Positions 9,503 to 19,580 of a stretch of DNA of 64,000 nucleotides are shown here, piece by piece. Source of the DNA: Trichomonas vaginalis G3 (taxonomy: Eukaryota; Parabasalia; Trichomonadida; Trichomonadidae); assembly GCF_026262505.1 (NCBI RefSeq), contig NC_067205.1, forward strand, positions 6,634,001 through 6,698,000, read 5' to 3'. The position numbers and the translations under genes were made by a program. Position 1 is the stretch's first letter, and the number at the start of each line of letters is the position of its first letter. Under the pieces are notes generated by a model, which saw only the letters and a program-made list of their open reading frames with translations, made no database searches and was not told where the DNA came from.

Positions 9503-10159
9503 ATGAGTGCTTTTGATCCGTTAACATTCCTTACTCCATCAAACACAGGCGGACCTAATAACTGCGAGTATTTTGGCTTCAAATTTGATTCAGTATATGA
9601 TCCAGAAATTTGGCCTAAATTATGCGAAAATTTTTTCTATCTTAAACTCTCAAGTGCTATGAAAGAGAAAGGAGAAACGAATGTAATTACTGTTGGTGTA
9701 TATGGTGAACCAACAAAACAAGGAAATTTCATACTTTCAGATTTAAAATCAACTCATGTCCAAGTTATTTCAAAATTTAAGGTAGAATACTCTCCAGGAA
9801 CACTATTACTACTTAACTGTCCAGAGATAATCCACACACCCACAGCATCCATTCAAATTTCAAGTGAAAAACAAATTTTAAAGATAGGGAAAGTACGAAC
9901 GTTTGGATACTGCGAGAGGCAAGGTACACACTTGGCTTGTACAAAGTTCATAGATCTCTCAAAGAAAAGACTTTGTTCGTTCCATACTGCTTACTACAGA
10001 TTAAAAGCGGCAAATCAGCTTAATATGCAGAAGAAATACTTTCCTACTTCAATGCCTATAAATGGCTTTGGAAATCCTCGAAATCACGTAAGAGCTCGAA
10101 ATCTTTTGAATATCAATGATAATTTAACAAATGGAACTGAAAGTTCAAACACTTTTTAA
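9503..10159 (+). CDS. MCM10: Mcm10-like DNA replication factor
   Basis: 218 residues from the ATG at 9503. In-frame ATGs at 9416 and 9476 would add a hydrophobic leader unsuited to a nuclear protein, so the later one is preferred. Residues 28-125 match the Mcm10 OB-fold: VGVYGEP, FILSDL, VEYSPGTLLLLNCPEII and ILKIGKVRTFGYC. The Mcm10-type zinc finger follows: Cys137, Cys146, Cys158 and His161 (C-x8-C-x11-C-x2-H), then the basic AYYRLKAANQ. Mcm10 binds single-stranded DNA and pol alpha and activates the CMG helicase at origins. The N-terminal coiled coil and C-terminal domain of animal Mcm10 are absent; this is the minimal internal core. Confidence 0.8.
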   Translation: MSAFDPLTFLTPSNTGGPNNCEYFGFKFDSVYDPEIWPKLCENFFYLKLSSAMKEKGETNVITVGVYGEPTKQGNFILSDLKSTHVQVISKFKVEYSPGTLLLLNCPEIIHTPTASIQISSEKQILKIGKVRTFGYCERQGTHLACTKFIDLSKKRLCSFHTAYYRLKAANQLNMQKKYFPTSMPINGFGNPRNHVRARNLLNINDNLTNGTESSNTF

Positions 10160-10455
10160 TTATTTTTGTTATACTAAACCATCTTCTATCGTTACATCTT
10201 TCTTTTTAAGTTTTTTTAATGGATATCGTGAAATTTTTAAGAAAATAAGATTAATTGCTATGAAATCATGCTTAGTGATACTTTGTTATTAGAAATGGAA
10301 TGCATTTAAAAAGAGAATAAGAAAATAAAATCAAAATCAAATTTATTAAATAAGAAATTTCTTTTGAAGCAAAAAAAAATTATCATAAACATACTCAATT
10401 CTTTTGTGTTCACTCACAATTGACAGAATTTTATCAAGAATTCTTCATCAATTGA

Positions 10456-11496
10456 TCAGTATTTTTTTTTAAAGCTGCTAAATGGATCTATTCCTGAATC
10501 CCAATTAAAGACATGTTTTTTTCTAAGGCTGCTAAATGGATCTATTCCTGAATCCCAATTAAAGACATATTTTCTATAAACTGGCGTTTTCATTCCTTTT
10601 TTTCCGATCTTTTCAGCCAATTTAATATAACCTCTAATTTGAGAGATAACTGAATCTAAAACTGATCCAGATACTGCCTTGATGCCTTTATCTAAATCCC
10701 GTCTCTTAATAAGGAAGTCAATAACATGTAATTGACTTGCCCAAACTGCACAAAAGAAAGGAGTTTTACTTGCTACACTGACATCATTAACATCAAAGAA
10801 ATTCAAGGCATATTTAACTCCTTCCAAATTTCCTGATAAACAAAATGCATGAAGAATACATTCTCCATACTCAGTTCTGTATCCCATTGCTGCACCATTT
10901 CTTTCTAATGCTTTCACAAGATTCAAATCGCCTTCTGAAGCTGCTTTGATCAAAACATTTGATTGAAACAATTCATATGTGCTCTCAATGTTTCTTAATA
11001 TAATATCGCCATTAACATCTGCATAGCCTGTGTTGATTGCATATTTTATTACGTTTTCTTGTCCTTTTTCGGCGGCTAATGATAAAATCTTATAAATAGA
11101 ATTTAAATTATCTAAACTATCGGTCATTGGGCATTTCTTCAATACATTCATCAATTTTGGTTCTGATGCCGAGTTCTTTGAATATAAATCTATTGAATCA
11201 CTAAGTTTGGAAAATATTTTAGCATCAAGTACGCAAGATAAACAAATTATAACTTTTTGGATATCTTTAAGATTTGAACCTATATTTAATTTTGTACTTT
11301 GTAAGATTTGAAATAGTTCTATTGGATTGAAATGCTTTTTCATCATTAAAAATAAATCAACGAATTGTGAAACTGGTAACTTTGTTCTTTGCATTATCTG
11401 ACACATTTCATCGACTGTTCTGAGCTCTACAAACTCCTCATCATTACAATAAGTCTTAATATGCTTTGCATAATATGAATAATCAATAGTTGACAT
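10456..11496 (-). CDS. Ankyrin repeat protein (trichomonad type)
   Basis: 346 residues from the ATG at 11496. The N-terminal 140 residues are alpha-helical and begin like the many trichomonad ankyrin proteins (MSTIDYSYYAKHIKTYCNDE). Ankyrin repeats occupy about 140-290, for instance ILSLAAEKGQENVIKYAINTG, VLIKAASEGDLNLVKALERNG and ILHAFCLSGNLEGVKYALNF. The C-terminal 38 residues consist of two near-identical 18-residue units, YVFNWDSGIDPFSSLRKK then HVFNWDSGIDPFSSFKKK. A TCATTT initiator sits about 8-10 bases upstream of the ATG, confirming the start. The role is presumably a protein-binding scaffold; the partner is unknown. Confidence 0.85.
   Translation of the reverse strand: MSTIDYSYYAKHIKTYCNDEEFVELRTVDEMCQIMQRTKLPVSQFVDLFLMMKKHFNPIELFQILQSTKLNIGSNLKDIQKVIICLSCVLDAKIFSKLSDSIDLYSKNSASEPKLMNVLKKCPMTDSLDNLNSIYKILSLAAEKGQENVIKYAINTGYADVNGDIILRNIESTYELFQSNVLIKAASEGDLNLVKALERNGAAMGYRTEYGECILHAFCLSGNLEGVKYALNFFDVNDVSVASKTPFFCAVWASQLHVIDFLIKRRDLDKGIKAVSGSVLDSVISQIRGYIKLAEKIGKKGMKTPVYRKYVFNWDSGIDPFSSLRKKHVFNWDSGIDPFSSFKKKY
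10474..10568. repeat. 54-bp tandem duplication within the ankyrin gene
   Basis: The block starting gctgctaaatggatctattc at 10474 recurs at 10528, 54 bases on, preserving the frame. It encodes the duplicated C-terminal 18-residue units. Confidence 0.85.
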
Positions 11497-11502
11497 AGAA
11501 AA

Positions 11503-11508
11503 AAATGA
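11503..11508 (-). promoter_or_regulatory. TCATTT initiator of the ankyrin gene
   Basis: Read on the minus strand the sequence is TTTCATTTTTTTCT directly before the ATG. The match to TCAYTW and the short distance fit trichomonad initiators. Confidence 0.7.
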
Positions 11509-11826
11509 AATTGAATGGGACTTTTTATTTTATTTTCACCATTCAAAATATAATTTATGTTAAAATTTTCGAACATACGATAAATAATAAAACTAATTCA
11601 TAATTTTTTTTTTGAATTATCACAATTTAATTGAATTAAAATAAAGTATACACTCTATAGAAAAAGAGCATAAGCTTGATTCATATCGCATTAATCTTTA
11701 AAGTTATTTGTACGCATGTCGTTTAATATCCAAGTGATAAATCAAATATAGGTGAATTTGTGAAAAATTCAAATTATTACCAACAGTTATACTATTAAGG
11801 AATAGAGCATTGCTGTAAAAATAGTA

Positions 11827-11922
11827 GTCATGTATAAAATTAGTCATGTATAAAATTAGTCATGTATAAAATTAGTCATGTATAAAATTAGTCATGTATA
11901 AAATTAGTCATGTATAAAATTA
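11827..11922. repeat. 16-bp minisatellite, six copies
   Basis: The unit gtcatgtataaaatta repeats six times head to tail without change, starting at 11827, 11843, 11859, 11875, 11891 and 11907. Confidence 0.95.
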
Positions 11923-12616
11923 GTCGAATAATCATATTATTAGCTAATATTATAATAATCAATATTTGGGACAAGGAGATACACTTCAAAAAAGAGTTTA
12001 TTCATCTTAAAACAAACATAGAAAATGAAATATGAATATGTTTAATGATTTTGCAACCATAGACATTTCAAAAAGTTTCGAATAAAGGTGACAGTGATAA
12101 ATCATAATGGGTCCGTGGATAATTGAAATTTGGAATTAATTTAGGATGAAAATCACATAGTAGATCTATACAACTATAATTTTCAACCAACTAGACAAAA
12201 TTGAATTAAGATTATTTTTTCAAGATTGAAATGAGGTTTTTAAACATAATATTCAGAACGTAAATTAGGTTATTTCTCTTAAATGAAAAATTGAAAGACA
12301 AATTCAAAAGTTCAACATTTTATAAAAGTATAAATCTTGCATTAAAATATGGATACTAATTATTTTAAATGACCAACAAATGATAGGAGTTTGTTTCAAT
12401 TTTGGAAAAAAAGCTCTTGAATGATTTTACATTCATATTTGCAGTTTTATTTTTTAAATTGACATACAAATTAATTGAAATATTATCCAATCAAAAAGAA
12501 TTTGATAGGCGTCCATTGAAATAGACGGTTGTATTATCATTGACTCTTTTCTAAAATAATGCAGTAAATATGATTCTATATATAACAATGTCGGTAGGAT
12601 TGAATAGAATAATTTT

Positions 12617-12622
12617 TCATTT
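12617..12622 (+). promoter_or_regulatory. TCATTT initiator of the broken kinase
   Basis: TCATTT stands 8 bases before the ATG at 12631, an exact match to the trichomonad initiator. Confidence 0.7.
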
Positions 12623-12630
12623 TTCTCAGA

Positions 12631-13571
12631 ATGAAACCATCAGTGATAGACTTTTTTAAAAGTAAAGATATAATTATCCAAAAACCATTGGGTGATGGAG
12701 GTTTTGGGAGTGTTAGCCTTGTGTATTCCTTGCAATATAAAACTACATTCGCTCTAAAACAAATTCCAAAAGACTTATTTAACAATACAGAAAAGGAATT
12801 GATGTCAACTGTTGATGACAGTTGTATTGTCCGTCTATATAACACTTATTCATTCGAAGATTGCAATTATTTGCTTTTAGAATATTGCCCATCTACCTTA
12901 GACAGCTATATTATGAATTCAAATCTAACAGATTATGAATTACGTAAGTCAATCTATAATGTTATTTGTTGCGTTCGTGCATGTCACACCAGAAAAATTG
13001 CACATTGCGATATTAAACCTACAAACTTCCTAATTGATCAATATGGAAGAATCAAAATATCAGATTTTAGAATATCCTGTTATAATCAACATAGAACTAT
13101 ATGTCACAAAGGTACAAAAATTTCATGGCTCCAGAAATCTTTGTAAGCCAAACCTTTAACCCATTCCAGTCTGATATTTGGGCATTAGGAGTGACAATCT
13201 ATTTTATGGCCACAAAATGTCTTCCTTTTTATGCTCAAAATACAAATCATTTAATTTCCTTGATTATGAATAACATGTATGATGATAAACTTATCAAAGA
13301 TCCTCTTTTGAGACAAGTTATTTCTAAATGTTTAGTAACTAGTCCATTTCAAAGAGCAACTGTTGATGAGTTGCTTGAAATGCCGTATTTTAGTTCTAAA
13401 ATCAGCAGCTCACCAAGTAAACCTATCATGAAACCCATGGGATTATATGTTAGACCAAGACTTAACAGGAAGAATTCGGCAAAATTTGGATCTCATTTAA
13501 GTTGGAATCCAGATCAATTTGCTTTGAAGGCATCTTCCCCATCAACAGAACTTTCTAATAATTCATTATAA
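12631..13571 (+). pseudogene. Ser/Thr kinase, frameshifted
   Basis: The first frame (12631-13146) has the N-lobe and catalytic loop: LGDGGFGSV, Lys in FALKQI, and HCDIKPTN. The rest (MAPE motif, DIWALG, C-lobe and a basic tail) is read in another frame that overlaps from 13101 to 13571. The shift falls just before the MAPE motif, around 13110-13130, next to a run of five A. The metal-binding motif reads DFR in place of DFG, so even an unshifted copy would be a weak or inactive kinase. The promoter initiator is intact. It is a relative of the intact kinase at 3217-4140. A sequencing error in the A run cannot be excluded, but the DFR change argues for real decay. Confidence 0.8.
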
Positions 13572-15236
13572 GTTCATATATTTATGTAAAATTATTCGGT
13601 TTTTCATTTTAGTATTTTTTCGTATTTATAGCTTGAATTCATATTCTTTGCGTGTAAACCTTTCAGTTCCCTCAATTTTTGAGAAAGAGACACGTAGAAT
13701 ATGATTTCAAGTTTATGGCTTGAAAAATTAAAATATACAACAGGTAGTCACTAATAAATCTAAATGTTTGTGATCTAATCATATTTCTGTAGTTGTTGGT
13801 AGTCTCTTTTTTTGAATTTGGATGATTTTAAGTTCGAAATTCGGTATATTACGAATAAGATTGGGAGTAAAACCATGGAAATCGGATATTATCTATGTCA
13901 ATGAACTGAGCAACCTGTGTGGTGTAAGGTGAAATTGCAAATTTTTTTTCAAAACTCGAAAAATGATATGCATTCTAACATTTTTGATTCTGACATTTTA
14001 AAACTTTATATTTTTTTTGAATTTTTCTTATTAAATTTAGTTTTTCTCTTATAAATTAAAGGGAGAGGAATAATATAAATAATGAAATTATGATTATAAA
14101 TCATATAGTATTTAAATACTTCTAAATAATGGGGTTTTAAATGTATTTTGAAATTATAATAATTTGAAATTACACAAGGTCAGATATTTTAAAAAAAATT
14201 AGAAAACATATAGATTTTGGAGTAAGAATCTCGCTTGAAGAGACAAATTATCATACGTGATGATGAGAATATGACTTTAAAATGAATCTCCAAACAATGT
14301 CATTTCTATTGCTGCTCCAAATCACAAATAACAATATCCATCAGTACGTTTTCCCCATGCATCCAACTGATAACATTTTGAATTTTTCAAAAAATTATTA
14401 AAAAATATATGAAAGTAATGCATGCAAGTACCTTTATGTAATAACTCTTTATGAATAATATTCCTTAGTCACTAGAAATTTCTTTTGAATTAATCTTATA
14501 GTGACGAAGGAATTATTTCATTATTTTTCTTATAGTTACATATATCAAAGAGCATATCTTGCCTATTAAAAAGATTGAAAAAATTATATCAAGAAATTTC
14601 TCTTGAAGTTCATACACAAACAACATAATTTTTCAAAATCCAATTTTTTCAAAAAATGTATGCATTCAAAAGTTCAGATTATATCTAGTCATTATCCATT
14701 ATTAATTTTGAATTTGATTTTTTGAGATATTCATTTTATTATACGTATTACTCAGAAAATTAAATGTATTTGTGAGGGAAAACGGAGAAGATAATAAATA
14801 TTGTCATATAGAGGAATAAGCAATTTTAAGGTAAATATTAAGTTTAGTAATTTGTGTATATCTTGTTATGTAATGCATATTTTCGCGATCTGACGGCAGA
14901 AATCGAATCAGCGGATCCTGAAGAATCAGATTACGGGGGAAAAATAAGTTTTGAACGCTTAGATAGGGCTAAAATGATGTTTTATGAGGTGTGGTGTATA
15001 AATATAGTTTTTGCGATAATATGGCATGAGATCAGAATATGAAGTGAGTATATATGTGTTTTTTTTCACTGGTTTATATGTTGAGATAGCTCAGTAGAGT
15101 CTGTAAAATAGTTCAGTACATGCTATAAGTTAGATAAAGCACAAAAAAATATGAAATAAATATTAATTAGGAAAAAATATAATGTAAAGATTGTATGTAA
15201 AGATACTTATATAGTATTTAAAATTTATTAAAACAA
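13572..15236. other. Gene-poor AT-rich stretch
   Basis: 1.7 kb with no convincing reading frame. Apart from the inverted repeat at 13632-13711, only A/T-rich low-complexity DNA is seen. Confidence 0.6.
13632..13711. repeat. Imperfect 16-bp inverted repeat after the broken kinase
   Basis: CTTGAATTCATATTCT (13632-13647) pairs with 13696-13711 with one mismatch. A second CGTGT/ACACG pairing lies just inside. The repeat lies about 60 bases past the kinase stop. Confidence 0.6.
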
Positions 15237-15509
15237 GAGTGCATATTACACTCTTGTCGGTCAAACTTTTGCAATCACATTCTGATTGCAACAAATTGTC
15301 TCATTCTGGGAGACATGCAGTGGCAATGTCTCCCGGAATGACACATTGTGACCGACAGGAGTGCATATTACACTCTTGTCGGTCAAAGTTCCGCATTCAA
15401 GTTATGAATGCGGAACAGTGTGCCAATCTGGGAGACATGCAGTGGCAATGTCTCCCGGAATGACACATTGTGACCGACAGGAGTGCATATTACACTCTTG
15501 TCGGTCAAA
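15237..15509. repeat. Tandem 122-bp units of nested hairpins (2.2 copies)
   Basis: Units start at 15237, 15359 and 15481 (the third is partial). Each full unit begins with the hairpin GAGTGCATATTACACTC. An outer stem TGTCGGTCA/TGACCGACA then encloses two hairpins. One is shared (CATTCTGGGAGACAT with ATGTCTCCCGGAATG). The other differs wholly in sequence between units (TTGCAATCA/TGATTGCAA in the first, GTTCCGCATTCA/TGAATGCGGAAC in the second), yet is a perfect stem in both. The shape is a three-way junction. The region is much richer in G+C than its surroundings. The short frames through it are by-products of the palindromes. Confidence 0.85.
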
Positions 15510-15761
15510 ATACCGCTATCTGAACCCAATTCCGCACCAGTACCCCATTTTGCGATTAATCCAATGGGAATCACTTCCAACATTAGAACTTTATAGGTGG
15601 ATCCCACTAATTTATTAAATTATTCGATCTATTCCTGCATACTACTTTCAAATTAAGAAAGTTCTTGTCTAATGCATGAATATTTTCATACGCATTGCAT
15701 CAATGATCTAACAATTTAAAGCTCGCTAACAACCTAAAGCAAAAAACAAAATGATCTGCTA

Positions 15762-15912
15762 ACTATGCAGGCAGCTCAAGCGCACCAAGGGGAGGCGTTT
15801 TTCTGAATTGGGCGATCTTCGTGAGATCTCAGGAGGCGAAGATTCGGAACCCAACCGGCTTCAAGCTGTAACATCTTGCTAGCAGGCCATACATTTTTAA
15901 ACCGCCTCTAAC
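15762..15912. other. GC-rich structured island, possible non-coding RNA
   Basis: About 150 bases near 50% G+C stand out in DNA of about 25% G+C. Several pairings are possible: TGGG/ACCC around ATCTTCG with CGAAGAT, GATCTTCGTGAGATC, and CAGCTCAAG near 15775 against CTTCAAGCTG near 15860. The ends CTGCTAACTATGCAGG and CTTGCTAGCAGG can also pair in part. No open frame spans it. It does not match RNase P, SRP, 5S or spliceosomal RNA motifs that I can recall. It could be an RNA gene or another member of the local hairpin families; strand unknown. Confidence 0.35.
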
Positions 15913-16137
15913 CGTTCATCTCGACCACATTATCGGCATTCATATATATATTTGAATATTAAGACAAATAAAACCATTTGTTTGATCGAAATTGAGTAAT
16001 TTATTGTTAAAATAAAAAAATTAAGAAAAAAGTTTGTCATTTTCTTTGATATTTATATATTTGAAATCTACCTTATAAATATATCATTAATTTTATCCCA
16101 TTTTAATATTATGAGTATCAAATGCGAAAATCAAAAA

Positions 16138-16214
16138 AAATACTGTCCTGATTCGAACTCAATCCATTTAATCTTGGCATACAGACCATCCCATTATGCC
16201 AAAAAGATTATTGT
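16138..16214 (-). pseudogene. tRNA-like remnant
   Basis: On the minus strand a box-A-like TGGCATAATGGGATGG is followed 32 bases later by a box-B-like GAGTTCGAATC. The acceptor arms do not pair (3' side AGGACAG, 5' side TCTTTTT), the T stem is poor, and no proper anticodon stem forms. A long AATCTT..TTGGCATA / TATGCCAAGATT pairing replaces the D arm. It is best read as a decayed tRNA or tRNA-derived repeat. Confidence 0.3.
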
Positions 16215-17210
16215 TTGTTTTCTTAATAATAATATAAGATCGCTTATTTTTTATTTTGCTTCTATTAAAATTTAGCATTTTATATCACCAATCATTAATC
16301 TTCTTAAGTAAGATTTATATTTTCACTTTATAATTTGTTCTAATCGAATTTTTTTTTATTCAAAAATTTTAACCCTATTTTTTGATAATAAATGTACCAC
16401 CACATTTTCTACCTATATTTGATAAATGTCAAACATATTTTTACTTAATTTCCTTTAATTTTTTTTATATTTTTTTTTATTCAGTCTCAATTTCATATTA
16501 CTTTATATATTCTGGATATAAATTCCATAACTATATCATTGCATTTAAAAATATGGCTCAAATATGATTCTTTATAGGATTTTTTTGTAATACGCCAAAA
16601 AATCACGACTTCTAGCCTTCTCATTATGTGCATTATTCCTATAAACCGTCTTAGCCCCTGAATATATAGTTGCAAATTAGATAAACAATATAGCGCCAAA
16701 TAAATTATTTATGATTATCGACAACACATAGCCATTCTGTTCTAACCATTAGGCAAAATACCCCGACAAGCCAAAAAAAGCACAACTCATGATCGTGCCA
16801 GACATCAATAATCTTTTGACGTGATTTGTGCCAAACTCTCAAGAAAATCAATAGTTGGCATTTATTCCTAATATGTTATTATAATGCATCATAGAGAACA
16901 AAAAATAATACCACATCAAAATAAAATAAGGCTGATTTCATCTCAAACTTTTAATTTGAACAAAGACACATATTGAAATATCATCACCACATATGGTAGA
17001 ATATTGCCATATAATTGACACTTGACTTTTACACAAGCTCAAAATCAGCATCCCCATAGGATATTAGGTTTTCGAGAAAACAACACGGGATAAAAGTAAA
17101 CATATATAGCTATCTAATTTCATAAAATCAAGTTGCTATATTTATCTGGAATGGTAAGATCCAACAAACAAGTGTGATTTGGTGTCACTTTTTTGTCCAA
17201 TAACAAAAAT

Positions 17211-17456
17211 TTAAGGGTAGTTGAATCCATTGAATGCGTAAGACTTATAAAGATTGAGTATTCTGTTATCATCAATCAATTTGAAGCAATCAATCTCTTC
17301 TGGATGGAAAAGCTCTGAACTAATCTTCTTAAGGGCGAAAATTTGGTTGTAACTTGGACTATACATCTTGAAGATCATTCCATAGCCTCCATGAGCAATA
17401 ACCTCTTGAAATATAAGTCCATGCTTCTCAAAATACTCAGCCTCTTCGGGTTCCAT
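17211..17456 (-). pseudogene. Protein kinase N-lobe stub
   Basis: 81 codons from an ATG at 17456: MEPEEAEYFEKHGLIFQEV, then the glycine loop AHGGYGMIF and the ATP-binding Lys in FALKKI, and a further N-lobe strand LYKSYAFNGFNY before a stop. The frame ends where the hinge should be, and no catalytic loop is found in any frame downstream. The sequence resembles the start of the kinase at 12631. It is a truncated copy, presumably non-functional. Confidence 0.8.
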
Positions 17457-18289
17457 TCTTTATGAAAAATTTGTGTTGATTGAAAAAAAAATTTGATAAG
17501 GAATAGAAAATTTGCATATAGTAGATATATGAATATATATAAATAAAAAAATCGGAATATTCGATTTCTTTGAAAAATCAAATTTCAAAGATCTGCAATA
17601 ATATACTAATAATTTAAAATAAATACGAAACAAAAAGTTGTTTTGTGATTTCTTTTTCAATGGCATTCAAAAATTTGAGGACATTAAATTTTACATTCGT
17701 CTATTTCTAAACTATTTTCTGTTTTTATCATGATTTATGCAGTACGTTTTGTTAAATTCAATGGATTCAAATTTTTCAATATATATTTTTCAATTTATGG
17801 CAGAATTCAATCCATTGTATTATTGTATTATTAATTATATTTGATTATTGGATCATATTTCAAATTCTGTATAAATATATCGTCTTTCATTATAGAAAAA
17901 TTCATACCTTATAAAATATGATTAATATATACTACATAATGGGTCTCATTAAATCGATACAAAACACCTCTTTCAATTTTTTTTCGGAAAAAACTCGGTA
18001 TCAAGAAAAACTACAATGTATCAAGAGATCTCTTATTTTATTCATAACATAATTTTTCATTCAAAGAATTTGACATTTCCGATACATCATTATTTGGATT
18101 CATTTTTTCATGAATTTTCTATTCATCAGAAGTAAAAGATATACTTCAGTTAATAACATCAACCTGCAATTAAGTTGGAATGATTATTATTAAAATAAAG
18201 AGTACAAAGCCATATCTTTGATAATCAATATCACAGAATCTGGAAATTATTTTTTGGCATTTTCATATGTAGCAGTCTTATCATATTAA
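17457..18289. other. Intergenic stretch
   Basis: About 830 bases of AT-rich DNA upstream of the kinase stub; no gene, repeat or RNA seen. Confidence 0.5.
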
Positions 18290-18847
18290 GCAATATTTAT
18301 TCAAGCAAATACATCACTTAATGCTTCTCTTCTTGCTGAATATTCAAATTTTAAAAATATATTTATTGATGTAGAAAACTTGAGATCTAGAGGCTCAATT
18401 CAATTTAAAAATGGATACAGATTCAAATTTACTCATATATTAAATAGCAATTTTGTAAATGCCAGAGGAACAATTGCATTTTATGAAGGTGATTAGTTTT
18501 GCAACTCATTTGTTGAATTACAAATTGGAATTAAAGAAGTAAATTACTCTAGTATTGCCAATTGTGTAAAAAACAATGGAATTGGCGCTGCTCTAATTAG
18601 ATTAATGAATGGAAAAATAAAAATTCAGAATGATAATGTATGTAGCTGTAAAACAGTAGGTGCATGCTACTTTTATGTTTGGAATGATAGAAAAATTAAT
18701 TTATGTATGATATCAAATTGCAGCAGTTCTAATGATCTAGAATATAGTACTGCAATAGTTTTACGTTGCAGTAACAAGAATATCATCACTCAATGTAACA
18801 TTATCTTAGACGTTGCAAAAATTGTAGTGCAATATTCAGGAAATTGA
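18290..18847 (+). pseudogene. Beta-helix-type surface protein fragment
   Basis: A 185-codon stretch that is open apart from one in-frame TAG at 18494-18496 and has no start codon. It reads in a style typical of trichomonad right-handed beta-helix (Pmp-like) surface proteins: short strands with Asn ladders and Cys, for example FVNARGTIAFYEGD, YSSIANCVKNNGIGAALI, KIQNDNVCSCKTVGACYFYV and CMISNCSSSND. Full-length relatives are far longer with a signal and membrane anchor, neither present here. A similar fragment is fused to the transporter frame at 29716-31278. This is a remnant of a family member. Confidence 0.6.
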
Positions 18848-19580
18848 GTAACTGTTGATGGATTGAAGACTAAAACATGAAGTTGAAATTAATGAATTAA
18901 AGAGGATATAAATTGAAATACATTTTTGAATAAAAAATTAAATTAACATGGTTTTTAGAATGCAAAACTTAAGGCAATTAGGACGTTATTATGCAACAAA
19001 AAAGTTACTTATGTAATTCGTCAGTAAAATGTATTGGTTAATCGATTTATTTTCGGAATTTAAAAATTTGAAAGATAAAAATTGTATTTTTCAAAAATTC
19101 GAAAATTTAGCATAGTATTTGCCTTGTTTGCATATATTTTCCGTTAAAAAAAGCCTTATCAAAAAATTGAATTCTATCGTAATCCAATGAAAAATGTTCA
19201 AGTTTATTATTTGGCTTATTATTAATATGTATTAATTTTATTATTAACCCTAAAATGAAATTTCTTTGTGTATTCAATCCAAAATTATCGCATAGCATTA
19301 GATACATATTTTGATTATAATTTAAATGAAATTGCATAATAATATTTTCAATGAATTCAAAATTTTCGATAATACACTTTATCTGAAATCTATTCCAATA
19401 CAAAACATTAAATTGCAAAAAATTGAAAGGGTTCTTTTTGAATTATACATCATTCAATTTGATTTCCTTCAAAAGATATGAACTTTACAATAAAACAGAT
19501 CGAAGCTTTTTTGAAGCACATATTGAAATATTTCAAATTAAGAATTTACAGGCATTTTGTGAGAAAAAAAAATTCAAAAT
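18848..19580. other. Intergenic, upstream of the cyclase gene
   Basis: 730 AT-rich bases. No TCATTT is seen close to the cyclase ATG. A 103-codon minus-strand frame at 19107-19418 is low-complexity and not supported as a gene. Confidence 0.5.

Larger units (their letters stand above)
11497..12630. other. Divergent intergenic region with minisatellite
   Basis: 1.1 kb between the ankyrin gene and the broken kinase. It holds the initiators of both, the 16-bp tandem repeat at 11827-11922, and otherwise AT-rich DNA with no reading frame. Confidence 0.6.
15510..17210. other. Gene-poor stretch with GC-rich island and tRNA-like remnant
   Basis: Apart from the island near 15762-15912 and the tRNA-like piece near 16138-16214, the 1.7 kb is AT-rich with no reading frame worth reporting. 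Confidence 0.55.

Noticed and set aside
14854-15042. 62-codon gene
   Set aside because: No start context, no family and no neighbouring support; composition like the surrounding AT-rich DNA.
15237-15509. Integron attC-like recombination sites
   Set aside because: The folded shape is similar, but no integrase, no cassettes and no R-box core sites are present.
15239-15618. Short coding frames on both strands through the hairpin repeats
   Set aside because: Their sequence follows the palindromes and repeats at the unit period; no coding character beyond that.
16138-16214. Functional tRNA gene
   Set aside because: Box A and B-like sequences are present, but acceptor, T and anticodon stems do not form.
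19107-19418. 103-codon minus-strand gene upstream of the cyclase
   Set aside because: Asn/Ile/Phe-rich low complexity typical of chance frames in AT-rich DNA; no motif.
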